From the NCBI GenBank assembly GCA_005772765.1, contig SXIR01000100.1:1-41082 (forward strand): a DNA stretch of 41,082 nucleotides, read 5' to 3'. Origin of the DNA: Actinomycetota bacterium (GTDB lineage: Bacteria; Actinomycetota; Acidimicrobiia; IMCC26256; PALSA-610). Below, one piece after another: positions 17,182-27,800 of this stretch; the stretch's first letter is position 1; every line of letters starts with the position of its first letter. The notes below the pieces were generated by a model. That model made no database searches. It saw only the letters and a program-made list of their open reading frames with translations, and was not told the origin of the DNA. The position numbers and the translations under genes were made by a program.

Positions 17182-18636
17182 ATGACCGACGAACTCACGC
17201 ACCTCGACGCCACTGCCCAGGCCGACCTGGTCCGACGGGGCGAGGTGACCCCGTCAGAACTCGTCGAGGCCGCCGTGCGCAAGGCCGAGGCGATCAACCC
17301 GTCGCTGAACCTCGTGATCCACGAACGCTACGACGCGGCCGTCGAACGGGCACGCGGATCCCTTCCCGACGGGCCGTTCCGCGGTGTCCCCATCCTGTTC
17401 AAAGACCTCATGTGCGCGGTCGCGGGCGAACCACATCACCGCGGCAACCAAGCCCTGCGCGATGCGCAGTTCGTGTCGCGTCACACCGACGACCTCGCCC
17501 AGCGATTCTTCGACGCGGGGTTCGTGTGCATCGGCCGGACGAACACGCCCGAGTTCGGCCTCGTCCCGACCACCGAACCGCACGCCTACGGACCGAGCCG
17601 AAACCCGTGGGATCCAACGCGCACGACCGGGGGCAGCAGCGGCGGCAGCGCGGCCGCTGTCGCAAGCGGCATCGTTCCAGTCGCGCACGCGAACGACGGT
17701 GGTGGGTCGATTCGCATCCCCGCGAGCTGCAACGGCCGGTTCGGGCTCAAGCCGTCGCGTGGACGCACGTCGATGGGTCCGATGGGCGGACACCTCACGA
17801 ACCCGCTCGTCGTCGAAGGATGTGTCAGCACAAGCGTGCGCGACACCGCCGCGGTGCTCGACGCGCTGTCGGTTCCGGCGCCGGGCCAACCCGTCATTGC
17901 CCCGCCGCCTGCGCGCCCCTTCGCGTCCGAGGTCGGCGTCGACCCAGGACGTCTGCGAATCGGCGTGCTGCGCAGCAATCCACTCGGCACCGGCGACGTC
18001 GATGCCGAGTGCGTGGGTGCGGTCGACGGCGCCGCGGCGCTCCTCGAATCGTTGGGTCACGTTGTCGACAGCGATTGGCCGAAAGCGTTCGAGGACCCCG
18101 CGGTCGTGGGCTACTTCTCCGCATTGTGGGATGCCGGCCTCGCCGCCGAGGTCGCCATCGCACAAGCCGACGTCGGGCGCGAGTTCGGACCCAACGACGT
18201 CGAACCGCTGACCTGGGAAATGCTCGAGAGCGGGCGCGGCATCAGCGCGCAACAACTGCTCGAAGCGGTCGAGTCCATGCAGCGATTCGGGCGCGACGTG
18301 TCGAGTTGGTGGTTGCCATTCGATGGCAGTCGTGGCTACGACCTGTTGTTGACCCCGACCTTGGCCGAACCGCCGGTTCCGCTCGGCACGTTCGAAGATG
18401 CGGAGGTGCCAATCCTCGGGTTCTTGCGCGCGGCTGCGTTCGCACCGTTCTGTGCGGGGTTCAACCTCACCGGCCAACCGGCGGTCACCGTGCCCTTGCA
18501 CTGGACCGAGAGTGGCTTGCCGGTCGGCGTCCAGCTCGTGGCGGCGTACGGCCGAGAAGATCTGTTGATCCGTGTGAGCGCGCAGCTCGAGGCCGCCCAG
18601 CCCTGGGCCGATCGTCGCCCGTCGTTGCGAGCCTGA
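17182..18636 (+). CDS. Amidase-signature enzyme
   Basis: The 484-residue hydrolase carries the full Ser-cisSer-Lys triad of the amidase signature family: Lys74 in GVPILFKDL, Ser152 in [11 protein letters not shown] and nucleophile Ser176 in [12 protein letters not shown]; the 24-residue serine spacing matches the family. It hydrolyses a C-N amide bond, possibly of aryl or aliphatic amides, as in the nylon-oligomer hydrolase branch, whose [10 protein letters not shown] motif it shares. GatA is unlikely, since no gatC or gatB is nearby. No signal peptide. Convergent with the HDOD gene, 12 bases apart. Confidence 0.92.
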   Translation: MTDELTHLDATAQADLVRRGEVTPSELVEAAVRKAEAINPSLNLVIHERYDAAVERARGSLPDGPFRGVPILFKDLMCAVAGEPHHRGNQALRDAQFVSRHTDDLAQRFFDAGFVCIGRTNTPEFGLVPTTEPHAYGPSRNPWDPTRTTGGSSGGSAAAVASGIVPVAHANDGGGSIRIPASCNGRFGLKPSRGRTSMGPMGGHLTNPLVVEGCVSTSVRDTAAVLDALSVPAPGQPVIAPPPARPFASEVGVDPGRLRIGVLRSNPLGTGDVDAECVGAVDGAAALLESLGHVVDSDWPKAFEDPAVVGYFSALWDAGLAAEVAIAQADVGREFGPNDVEPLTWEMLESGRGISAQQLLEAVESMQRFGRDVSSWWLPFDGSRGYDLLLTPTLAEPPVPLGTFEDAEVPILGFLRAAAFAPFCAGFNLTGQPAVTVPLHWTESGLPVGVQLVAAYGREDLLIRVSAQLEAAQPWADRRPSLRA

Positions 18637-18648
18637 ACGCGCGTCGGC

Positions 18649-19476
18649 TCAGCCGGCGACGGTGAGAAATCCGGCGAGGTTGTCGCGGTCGTCGCGAACC
18701 TCGTCGAGCAGACTCGCCTCGGCATCGGCCGGGAGCCCCACCGCGACGAGCGCTTCGGCGACCGGCACGTTCGTCTCGGTCGTCGGTTCGATTGCGCACG
18801 CGATCGCATCCGCGGCGAGCACGATGCGACTCAACGGCGACTCGACGGTCGCCGGTGGCTGATGGTGGCTCGCGATCGCCGCGGTCAACTCTCCCGGGAA
18901 CTTCATCACCGACAGTGCGGCCGCACCGACCTCGGCGTGGGTGATCCCGAACTCGGCGTGTTCGGCCGTGATCAGCGTCACCGTCTCGTCAGCTTGCATG
19001 CGTTCGAGGACGGCGTCGTAGCGGCGCGGCGCACGCCGGAACATCAACGCAGTTCCGAGGTCGTGCAACAAACCGGCCGAGAAGGCGTCGTTCGCCTGCA
19101 TCCCGACTCGGCGCGCCACCGCGCTCGCGGCCGCGGCAGTCGTGACGGAATGCGGCCAGAAGTCGTCGGGAACCGAGCGGCCCTTCTCGCTGAAGAGATC
19201 GAATGCGGCGGTAGTCGCCAGAGCGCGCACCGTCGCGAGTCCGAGCACGGTGACCGCGCGCCACGCGCTTGCAACCTTGCCGGACAACCCATAGAACGCC
19301 GTGTTGGCGAGACGAATGACCTGTGTCGACAACGCAGGGTCGCTCTCGATCAGCCGACCGAGGTCCGCGGCTGAGGTGCGTGGGTCCTCGAGCATCCACA
19401 ACACCCGCATTGCGGCACCGGGCTGTACCGGCAGTTGGGTGATCTCTGCCACCAGGTCGTTGGTCTCGGTCGCCAT
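18649..19476 (-). CDS. HDOD-domain signalling protein
   Basis: The 275-residue protein consists of an HDOD domain. It starts with ITQLPVQPGAAMRVLWMLED and has ESDPALSTQVIRLANTAFYG and AGLLHDLGTALMF, with TAEHAEFGITHAEVGAAAL later. HDOD proteins are degenerate relatives of HD phosphodiesterases used in signalling and c-di-GMP control. The start ATG 19476 has GAGGAG four bases upstream. It lies 57 bases downstream of the PAS-GAF-degenerate GGDEF gene on the same strand, so the two probably form one signalling operon. Confidence 0.9.
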   Translation of the reverse strand: MATETNDLVAEITQLPVQPGAAMRVLWMLEDPRTSAADLGRLIESDPALSTQVIRLANTAFYGLSGKVASAWRAVTVLGLATVRALATTAAFDLFSEKGRSVPDDFWPHSVTTAAAASAVARRVGMQANDAFSAGLLHDLGTALMFRRAPRRYDAVLERMQADETVTLITAEHAEFGITHAEVGAAALSVMKFPGELTAAIASHHQPPATVESPLSRIVLAADAIACAIEPTTETNVPVAEALVAVGLPADAEASLLDEVRDDRDNLAGFLTVAG

Positions 19477-19533
19477 CTCACTCCTCGAGCGCGGTGCGCC
19501 CGGCCTCTCCGACCGGGATGCCGGAACGTTCCT

Positions 19534-20874
19534 TTATCGGCGGCTGGGGACGGCGTCTGAGCCTGGCCGCCCGGCCGATCCCACGACCGACGGCACCGAT
19601 CCTCCCGAACCGGACGAACGACGCGCTTCGAGGGAGCGGAGCACGTCGTCGATCGAAACTCCCGGCGCACGTCGCTCGACGACGACCTCGATCGCCGGTT
19701 CGACCGTCGTACCCCCCAGCACCACCCGCGGGGTTGCGCCGGCACGAACCCGCCGGGCAAAGCCGTCGAGCGCCTCCGGACCACCGCGGTCGCGCCCGAC
19801 GATGACGAAGCGCGCGTCGCTCCAACGGGCGAGGAGGTCACGCGTACGAACGACCCGTCGCAACCCTTCGGCGGTCGCCGCGAGGACCGCATCGCCCGCG
19901 TCGAATCCGTGCTGGGCGTTCACCGAATCGAGTCCCGCGATCCGCACCATCGCGACCACCAGCGCCGGATCGTTCACGGCGCCGACGACGTCGGCGGCGA
20001 TGACGCCAAGGAACGCTCGACGATGCAACAGTCCAGTCAACGGGTCGCGAGCGTCGGCATCGAACGCGCGGCGTGCCGCGCGAGCCGTCCCCGACGCAAC
20101 CGACACCAGGCGCGACGCCTCGTCGAGCAAGAAGCGCTCATCGGCCGTGAGGAAGCGCTTTTCCGGGTTGAGCAACACGATCCGTCCGACATCGTCGCCG
20201 TCTTCGTCGAGCACCGATCGCCACCACCCGAACCCGAGTCCGGTGCGATCGACCGTCGCCGCGAGACCTCCCGCAATCGGTTCGATCGTTCCCGGCACCG
20301 GCACACCGACCTCGTGTTCGACGCGTCCTGCGGCCTGCACGAACGCGGCCGAGGCAAGCGGCGCCGCAGCCAACTCGAGCACATCACCGCGCCGCAGGTA
20401 GACGGCCACGACGCTCGTCGGGGTCACGACCTCGAACATGCGGGCGACCGCGTCGAGCCCCGTTGCGATCGGCGCGCCCGTCGCGATCTGATCGAGCACT
20501 TCGCGATGCGCGTGCAGCACCGCACCCACCCGGCGCAGGTCGGTGACCTCCTGGCCGAGCAACACGAACGAGGCCAAGCCTTCGGGATCAGGCGCTGCCG
20601 TCGTCGGCGCCGGATCGTCGGTCCCGAACGACACCTCCACCGCGAATACGCCGATGTGGCCGCGTTCGTCGCGCACGCGGATGTCGAAGCGAGTCCCGGC
20701 CGCATCGGGGGTCGTCACCGCCTGGAGCAGTCGCTCGCGATCGGCCGACACGACGGCATCGAAGAGGTTGGAACCGACCGGGACCAACGGTCCGAACTCC
20801 GGCGACACCGTATCGATCACACCGTCGGCTCGAAAGCGACAGCAGAACTCGAGTGAGATGTGGGTGTCGTCCAT
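19534..20874 (-). CDS. PAS-GAF sensor with degenerate GGDEF domain
   Basis: This 446-residue cytoplasmic protein has a PAS-like region (about 10-112), a GAF-like region (about 120-265) and a GGDEF-fold domain (about 275-420) opened by RDPLTGLLHRRAF. The catalytic signature that normally reads GGDEF is SDARF (352-356), so c-di-GMP synthesis is unlikely. A role in binding GTP or c-di-GMP, or in partner signalling with the adjacent HDOD protein, is inferred. ATG 20874 has AGGAG very close upstream, and a perfect 7-bp hairpin abuts that site. Confidence 0.85.
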   Translation of the reverse strand: MDDTHISLEFCCRFRADGVIDTVSPEFGPLVPVGSNLFDAVVSADRERLLQAVTTPDAAGTRFDIRVRDERGHIGVFAVEVSFGTDDPAPTTAAPDPEGLASFVLLGQEVTDLRRVGAVLHAHREVLDQIATGAPIATGLDAVARMFEVVTPTSVVAVYLRRGDVLELAAAPLASAAFVQAAGRVEHEVGVPVPGTIEPIAGGLAATVDRTGLGFGWWRSVLDEDGDDVGRIVLLNPEKRFLTADERFLLDEASRLVSVASGTARAARRAFDADARDPLTGLLHRRAFLGVIAADVVGAVNDPALVVAMVRIAGLDSVNAQHGFDAGDAVLAATAEGLRRVVRTRDLLARWSDARFVIVGRDRGGPEALDGFARRVRAGATPRVVLGGTTVEPAIEVVVERRAPGVSIDDVLRSLEARRSSGSGGSVPSVVGSAGRPGSDAVPSRR

Positions 20875-20881
20875 GGCTCCT

Positions 20882-20899
20882 GCCGCGCTTGCGCGCGGC
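20882..20899 (-). promoter_or_regulatory. GC-rich hairpin next to the sensor gene's ribosome site
   Basis: GCCGCGC (20882-20888) and GCGCGGC (20893-20899) form a perfect 7-bp stem with a 4-base loop. In the minus-strand transcript it lies between the flippase stop and the sensor-gene start, touching the AGGAG ribosome site. There is no U-tract, so it is not a classical intrinsic terminator. It could tune translation of the sensor gene. Confidence 0.5.
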
Positions 20900-21020
20900 C
20901 CTTCCTTGGGGCTGGCGTCGGGCCGTATCCCGGCATCGTTGGCCGTATCAGGCTCTGCTGTAGGTGTCGGCACCGACACGCAGCACTGAAGGGATCCGAA
21001 GGTGCCGCGACGCAGACCGG

Positions 21021-22436
21021 TCAGGATTCGATCAAGGCGGCTTGGCGAGCACGGCTTCGAGCCACGAACCCCCGGACGCCGCCGACACCGTCGACGCCGA
21101 TCACTTCGAGGGCACCGAGATACGCCACAGCCGCAACCGGACCGGAAATCCACCACGGGGCCACGACCAAGACGCCGGCTGCAGCCCCGGTAGCAAGGCA
21201 ACCGGCACCGCCGATGTGGATCATCGGCCGGAGCGGCAACGGTCGCAGGCCCTGCCCACGAAGCGCCGTCACCAACATGACGATCACCACGACCTCGGTG
21301 ACGATCGTGGCCACCGCGGCGCCCATGACGTCGTAGCGCGGAATGAGCACCAGGTTGAGACCGACGTTGACGACGAGACCGCACGAGGTCGCGATCGGGT
21401 AGCGCTTGCGGTCGTCGCGTGCGACGAGCGTGATGAACACCAACTGCGTCGCGAAGTTCAGCGCCTGACCGAGCACCAACCATCGGGCGGGGGTGGCCGC
21501 GGCGACCAACTCGGACCCGACGAACGCGTCGATCAACGGTCGCGCCAACACCGCGAACACGGGGACCACGAACGCGACGACCAGCAACACGATCAGCAGC
21601 GCCTGGCCGAACGTCTCGCGAAAGTCCGTGCGCGTCTTCGATCGCACCAGGATTGGCAGCACGGCAGCCAAGAGCGCGGGTGCCAAGAACGCGAGGAGAT
21701 CGGAGAACTTGTAACCGATCTGATATCGAGCGATGGCCTCGCGACCTTCGGTTCGGGGCAGCAACCACGTCAGCATCACGGCGTCGACCTTGAAGTAGAG
21801 CTGACCGATGACCGAACCGGCAGCCAGCGGCAAGGCCGTGATGAACCAGTGACGCCAACGGGCGACGTCGATCTGGAGTCGCGGTCGCACCGCGTGACGC
21901 AACAACACGAGGAGCAGCACCAACGCGACCGCGTCGTTGACGACGGCGGGCGCGACGAACCGCAACAACGATCCCCGGTTCGTGGTTGCAATGCCCACGA
22001 CGAGCACGAGTTGGATCAACTGTCCGATCACCATCGCGATCGCGACCGAACGCAACCAGAATCGGGCTTGGCAGATGGTGATGAGCGACCAGAGCGCCGA
22101 ACCGAGGAAGTACGAACACCCACCGAGCGCGACCGCCTGTACTTCGACGGTGCTGTAATCGCCCACCGAGACGATCGCGAGCGCCAGGGCGTACACCGTC
22201 GTGGCGAGCGCGACGCGAAAAACGATGAACCGACCGGTCAGCTCGTCGAGATCGTCCCAGTCGTCGATTTCGGCCATGACGACGCGGGTCGTTTCGAAAT
22301 CCGCGACCATGCCCAGCAGTCCGAGCAACGCGAACACGAACGCGTACGAGCCGAACTCGACCGTCGGCAGTTCGGCGGCGATCAGCAGCAATCCGATCCA
22401 CCCGAATACCGCGACCACGAGTCGGGCCGCGATCAT
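21021..22436 (-). CDS. Polysaccharide flippase (Wzx/MATE-like)
   Basis: This membrane protein of about 471 residues has 12-14 hydrophobic helices and the polysaccharide-exporter fold: PTVEFGSYAFVFALLGLLG in the first pair, GSVIGQLYFKVDAVMLTWLL in the middle and LVVNVGLNLVLIPRYDVMGA near the C-terminus. It probably flips undecaprenyl-linked oligosaccharides across the membrane, working with the divergent glycosyltransferase. The start is uncertain: ATG 22436 cuts into the likely first helix, yet there is no ATG, GTG or TTG in frame from there back to 22745, within the neighbouring gene. A rare start codon is possible. Confidence 0.85.
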   Translation of the reverse strand: MIAARLVVAVFGWIGLLLIAAELPTVEFGSYAFVFALLGLLGMVADFETTRVVMAEIDDWDDLDELTGRFIVFRVALATTVYALALAIVSVGDYSTVEVQAVALGGCSYFLGSALWSLITICQARFWLRSVAIAMVIGQLIQLVLVVGIATTNRGSLLRFVAPAVVNDAVALVLLLVLLRHAVRPRLQIDVARWRHWFITALPLAAGSVIGQLYFKVDAVMLTWLLPRTEGREAIARYQIGYKFSDLLAFLAPALLAAVLPILVRSKTRTDFRETFGQALLIVLLVVAFVVPVFAVLARPLIDAFVGSELVAAATPARWLVLGQALNFATQLVFITLVARDDRKRYPIATSCGLVVNVGLNLVLIPRYDVMGAAVATIVTEVVVIVMLVTALRGQGLRPLPLRPMIHIGGAGCLATGAAAGVLVVAPWWISGPVAAVAYLGALEVIGVDGVGGVRGFVARSRARQAALIES

Positions 22437-22591
22437 GACGCCCGCGCCGCCGATCAGCGACGACGACCGACGGGGTTCGCGAGGCCCACTGCGGTCCGGT
22501 TCGGTGTCGATGCTCGCACCCTTTCGTCGCGACGCGACGCCGACGGATTGGTCACTTCGCCCGGCTGCGGCCGAACGGTTGGCGTTGGGCC

Positions 22592-24778
22592 ATGCTAGAA
22601 GCGCTCCAACGCTCGGTGGACCAAGACCCGGAGGCCGCAGACCGCGTGTCCGAACAACGCCAAGGTGACGGCTCAGACTCGCAACCCGGTCCGACCTCCG
22701 GGACGGTCGTGCGCGTCGGTGTCGTGACCTGGAACTCCGGAGCACACCTCGCGGCCTGCCTCGACGCGTTGCCGGGCGCGCTCGGTCGTTACTGGGACCG
22801 CACCGAGGTCGTCGTGGTCGACAACGCGTCCAGCGACGACTCGGCGTCCATCGCGGCCGCCGCGGGCGCTCGCGTCATGCACTTCGCGGTGAACGCGGGC
22901 TACGCCCGCGCGATGAACGAGGCCCTCGACGACCCCACCGCGCAGTTTCTCATTGCGCTGAACCCCGACACCCGCGCTCGACCGGGGTCGTTGGAGGCAC
23001 TCGTCGATCGGCTCGCAACCGACGTCAAGCTCGCAGTCGTCGCGCCCCGCCTCGAGCATCCTGGCGGACGTCTGCAGCACAGTGCGCACCGTTTCCCTTC
23101 CGTCCTCGGAGCTTGCATCGCAGGATTTGTCCCGTTGCGATTCCGCCGTGGTCGGCTGGGTGAGCGTCGGCTGCTCGAACGCTTCTCGGACGAACGCCAC
23201 CACCGCTTCGGACCCGTTGATTGGACCATCGGTGCGGTGCACGCGATGCGCAGCTCGGCCGTCGGATCACGGCCGTACAGCGAGCGGTATTTCATGTACG
23301 TCGAAGATCTCGAGCTCTGTCATCGAGTGCGGCAAGCCGGATTCGGTGTCGCCCTCGATGGCACCGTCGTGGTCGAGCACGTCGGCAACGCGTCCGGAGC
23401 GGTTGCGTTCGGCGCGCGTCGCGAGGCTCGCTGGCTCGACGCGATGTATGACTGGTACGCACGCACGAACGGGACGGCCCGGGCGCGCGCCTGGGCCCTG
23501 GCGAACACGGTCGGGTTGTCGTTGAAGCTGATCGTGCTCCGGATCCTCTCGATCGCCGGCTCGTCGTCGGCCGACGAATCCAAGGCCCAGAGCCGACGCC
23601 GACTCGCCCGCTATCACCTCGGGAAGTTGATCGGCGGCCCCACGATGCGCGAGTCCACGTTGCGCAGCCCCGAGGCTGGAGCGCCGCGACGCATCCTCGG
23701 CGTCGTGGCCGGCGGTATGCACTCCGGCGCCGAACGGGTCTTGTTGCGCGACCTCGTGGGTGCCCGCCAACACGGGTGGGACGTGCGCGTCGCATGCGGC
23801 GACGGACCGTTGGTCGCCGCGCTCGACGAGCACGGCATCGAGCGCCTGGCGATCCCCGATCTGCGCCTGCCGCGTCTGCCCCGACCGCTGGCGGTCATGG
23901 TCGCCGCGCTCCACGCCGCGCGTGCGGGTTTGCGATTGCGCCGGGTCGCGCGCGACGCCGAGATCCTCGTCATCAACAGCGTGAACGCCCTCTCGGTGTT
24001 GTTTGCGACCCGCAGCCGCACACCCGTCGTCTATTTCGCGCACGACGTCTTGGTACGGCTCGATCGCCGGATCCTGCTGCGCATCGTGGCCCGCCGGATC
24101 GACATGGCCATCGCAGTGTCCGATTGGGTGGCGCGGCGCCTTCGCGTCCTGGGAGTACCGACCGAAGTCATCTACAACGGGACGGAGTTTCCCGTCGCGC
24201 CCGCGGAGCCCGCCGACCCGCCGTGTCTCGGTATCTCTGCGTTGCTCACCCCGTGGAAGGGACACGAGGTGTTGCTCGATGCGCTGGCCCAACTCGACCA
24301 CGCCGATGTCGTGCTCGAGATCATGGGCGGCGCGCCCGACAAGGACGAGGCCTACGTCGTACAACTGCGACACCAGGTCGAGGCGCTCGACCTCGGCGCT
24401 CGGGTCCGGTTCCTCGGCCACCAGGCCGACCCGCTCGCCGTCATGCGTCGTTGGACGATCGCGATCTCGGCGAGCACCGACCCCGAAGCCGGGCCCCTGG
24501 TCGGACTCGAGGCCATGAGCCTCGGCCTCCCCGTGATCGCGACCGATCACGGCGGGGTCACGGAAGTACTCGGCGCCGCCGGGCGACTGGTACCCCCCGG
24601 CGACGCGGGCGCCATGGCTCGCGCCATCGACGCGATGCTCGACGACGCCGACGCGAGGGCAGCGCATGCGAAGGCGGGGCCCGAAATCATCGCCGCGCGC
24701 GGTTTCACGCTCGAAGCCCAACGTCTCCAGTGGCTCTCGGTGCTCGACTCGGTGGCGCGCAGCATTCCCGCGTCCTGA
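22592..24778 (+). CDS. Fused GT2-GT4 glycosyltransferase
   Basis: The single 728-residue frame carries two glycosyltransferases. Residues about 41-330 are a GT-A (GT2, rhamnosyltransferase-like) domain: VGVVTWNSGAHLAACLDAL, VVVVDNASSDDS, LNPDTRARPG and the acceptor-side EDLELCHRVRQAGF. Residues about 368-728 are a GT-B (GT4) domain: VVAGGMHSGAERVLLRDLVG, the N-terminal strand region, and DPEAGPLVGLEAMSLGLPVI with GGVTEVLGAAGRLVPPGD. The linker contains a helical hydrophobic stretch (LSLKLIVLRILSIAG). Two consecutive sugar additions to a lipid carrier are a likely role. ATG 22592 was used; GTG 22646 with a distant GGAGG is an alternative. Confidence 0.88.
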   Translation: MLEALQRSVDQDPEAADRVSEQRQGDGSDSQPGPTSGTVVRVGVVTWNSGAHLAACLDALPGALGRYWDRTEVVVVDNASSDDSASIAAAAGARVMHFAVNAGYARAMNEALDDPTAQFLIALNPDTRARPGSLEALVDRLATDVKLAVVAPRLEHPGGRLQHSAHRFPSVLGACIAGFVPLRFRRGRLGERRLLERFSDERHHRFGPVDWTIGAVHAMRSSAVGSRPYSERYFMYVEDLELCHRVRQAGFGVALDGTVVVEHVGNASGAVAFGARREARWLDAMYDWYARTNGTARARAWALANTVGLSLKLIVLRILSIAGSSSADESKAQSRRRLARYHLGKLIGGPTMRESTLRSPEAGAPRRILGVVAGGMHSGAERVLLRDLVGARQHGWDVRVACGDGPLVAALDEHGIERLAIPDLRLPRLPRPLAVMVAALHAARAGLRLRRVARDAEILVINSVNALSVLFATRSRTPVVYFAHDVLVRLDRRILLRIVARRIDMAIAVSDWVARRLRVLGVPTEVIYNGTEFPVAPAEPADPPCLGISALLTPWKGHEVLLDALAQLDHADVVLEIMGGAPDKDEAYVVQLRHQVEALDLGARVRFLGHQADPLAVMRRWTIAISASTDPEAGPLVGLEAMSLGLPVIATDHGGVTEVLGAAGRLVPPGDAGAMARAIDAMLDDADARAAHAKAGPEIIAARGFTLEAQRLQWLSVLDSVARSIPAS

Positions 24779-24865
24779 ACTTCCGCGGGTCTCGCCGCGC
24801 CGCGACGCCGGGGTGCCGACGACTCGCCGGGAGGACTGTCCGATCGTCGGCGTACGCTCCGGCCC

Positions 24866-27800
24866 GTGAACGTCGAGCCCGGTCCGTTGCGATTCAGCGA
24901 CCCGGTTGCGTCATGGTTCGCGTCGGGCTTCGCCGAACCGACGCCCGCACAGGCTCGCGGCTGGCCGGCAATCGCCGCGGGCGATCACTCCCTCATCGTC
25001 GCACCCACCGGTTCCGGCAAGACCCTCGCTGCCTTCTTGTGGGCGATCGATCGCGTCGGCGCCGAACCGGTACCCGCGAAGGCCGATCGTTGCCGCGTGT
25101 TGTACATCTCGCCGCTGCGCGCCCTTGCCGTCGACGTCGAGAAGAACCTCCGCGCGCCGATTACCGGCATTCGACTCGCCGCCGAACGCATCGGGGCATC
25201 GTTCCACGAACCGACTGTGGGTATCCGTACCGGCGACACCGATAGCCGAACTCGTGGCACGCTCGTGCGCAATCCACCCGACATCTTGATCACCACACCC
25301 GAGTCGCTGTACCTGATGCTCACCTCGCGAGCGCGCGACACCCTGCGGTCGGTGCGCTGGGTGATCGTCGACGAGATCCATGCGCTCGCGCCGACCAAAC
25401 GCGGCGCGCACCTGTCGTTGTCACTCGAACGGCTCAACGAAATCGCGCACGAACCGCCGCAACGCATCGGTCTGTCCGCGACGGTCCGACCGCTCGACGA
25501 GATCGCGCACTTCCTCGGCGGTTTTCACCACGCCACCGACGCACCCCGACCGACCCCTCGACCGGTGACCATTGTCGATGCGGGAATGCGCAAACCACTC
25601 GACCTCCAGATCATCGTGCCGGTGGAAGACCTCGCCGATGTCAGGGCGAGCGCGCCGGTCGATGCGAACGCGAGCCCGGATGCCGCAACCAGTATTTGGC
25701 CGCACATCCATCCGCGCCTGCTCGAACTGATCCGCGCGCATCGCACCACGATCGTGTTCGTCAACTCTCGACGCCTGGCAGAACGGCTTGCGGCGCGTCT
25801 CAACGAACTCGCCGACGAAGAACTCGTGCGCGCGCACCACGGATCCATCGCACGAGAACAGCGGCTGCAGATCGAAGATGACCTGAAGTCGGGCCGCCTT
25901 CGCGCCATCGTTGCGACGAGTTCACTCGAACTCGGCATCGACATGGGGACCGTCGATCTCGTCGTCCTGGTGGAATCGCCGGGTTCGGTTGCTCGGGGTC
26001 TGCAACGAGTCGGACGCGCCGGCCACCAGGTTGACGCCGCCAGCACCGGGCGCATCTTTCCGAAGTGGCGCGGCGATCTCCTCGAAGCAACCGCCGTCGT
26101 CGAACGGATGCACGCGGGGACCGTCGAAGCGATGCGGATCTCGCTGCGACCGCTCGACGTGCTTGCCCAGCACATCGTCGCGATGACTGCGGTCGACTCG
26201 TGGGCGGTGACCGACCTGCTGCGTGTTGTCCAGCGCAGCGCCAATTTCGCCGACCTGTCGATCGAGGTGTTCCATGGCGTCCTCGACATGTTGGCCGGTC
26301 GCTACCCGAGTGATCGTTTCTCGCACCTCCGGCCGCGGATCGTGTGGGATCGCCTCGGTGACAGTGTCCGCGCCCGCGACGGCGCGCAACGACTTGCGGT
26401 CACGAGCGGCGGAACCATTCCCGACCGCGGGTTGTACGGCGTGTTCACGCCGGAGGGTTCGCGCGTCGGCGAACTCGACGAGGAGATGGTGTACGAATCG
26501 CGGCCGGGCGAAGTCTTCGTGCTCGGCGCATCTGCGTGGCGCATCGAGGAGATCACCCCCGACCGCGTCGTCGTCTCCCCTGCGCCCGGCCAGCCCGGGA
26601 AGCTGCCGTTCTGGCGGGGCGACGGCCCGGGTCGACCACTCGAACTCGGTCAGGCCGTCGGCGCGTTGGTTCGCCGATTGCGCGCGACGACATCGGAGGT
26701 TGCCGAACTCGAGCTCCGCAAGATCGGACTCGACGAGTACGCAGCCCGCAACCTCGTTGCGTACCTCGACGACCAGGCCTCGGTCACCGGTGCCGTTCCC
26801 GATGACCGCACGATCGTGCTCGAACGATTTCGCGACGAGATCGGCGACTGGCGGTGGTGCCTGCTGTCGCCGTTTGGCTCGCAGGTCCATGCGCCGTGGG
26901 CGTTGGCAATCGAGGAGAAGCTGGCGCGCCTCGACCTCGACGTTGCCGTGATGTGGACCGACGACGGCATCGTGCTGCGACTCCCTGAGGCCCTCGACGA
27001 CCTTCCCCTCGACGCGCTGCTGGTGTCCCCCGACGAAGTCGAAGACCTGGTCGTCGCGCGCCTTCCCAACACCTCGTTGTTTGCCGCCCGCTTCCGTGAG
27101 AACTCGGCTCGGTCGCTCCTGCTCCCCCGCCGTGGCGCGCCGACGCAGCGAACCCCGTTGTGGCAGCAGCGACGCCGCGCTGCGGATCTCCTCGAAGTCG
27201 CGGCCGATCACCCCGACTTTCCCATGTTGCTCGAGACGACTCGCGAGTGCCTGCGTGAGGTGTTCGACCTTCCGTCCTTGCGCGAAGTGCTCGCGGGAAT
27301 CGAGCAGCGAGCGATTCGCGTCGTGCCCGTCGACACCCGATCGGCGTCGCCGTTCGCGCAAAGCCTGATCTTCGCCTACGTCGCGCTGTATCTCTATGAA
27401 GGCGACGCCCCGCTCGCCGAACGCCGGTCGGCCGCGTTGGCCCTCGATCGCAATCTGTTGCGCGAACTCCTCGGGAGCGAGGAACTGCGCGAGCTGCTCG
27501 ATCCCGAAGTCATCGCCCAACTCGAGCTCGAACTGCAACGGCTCGTCCCCGAGCGCAAGGCTCGTTCGCTCGACGCGACGCACGACCTCCTGCGAGATCT
27601 CGGCGACCTGACCCGCGTCGACCTCGCCGCCCGCATCGACTGCGCCGACAGCACGTCGGAGCCTGCCGACAAATGGATCGACGAGCTCATCAACGCTCGC
27701 CGGGCGATCGAGATCCGGCTCGACGGCGGCGCCGCGATCATCGCCGCCGACGATGCAGCCAAGTATCGCGACGCGCTCGGCGTCGCCATCCCCGCCGGGC

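Noticed and set aside
19534-22401. A continuous 955-codon minus-strand frame
   Set aside because: Only its last 446 codons make a sensible PAS-GAF-GGDEF protein. The earlier part is an out-of-frame, Arg-rich reading of the flippase gene.
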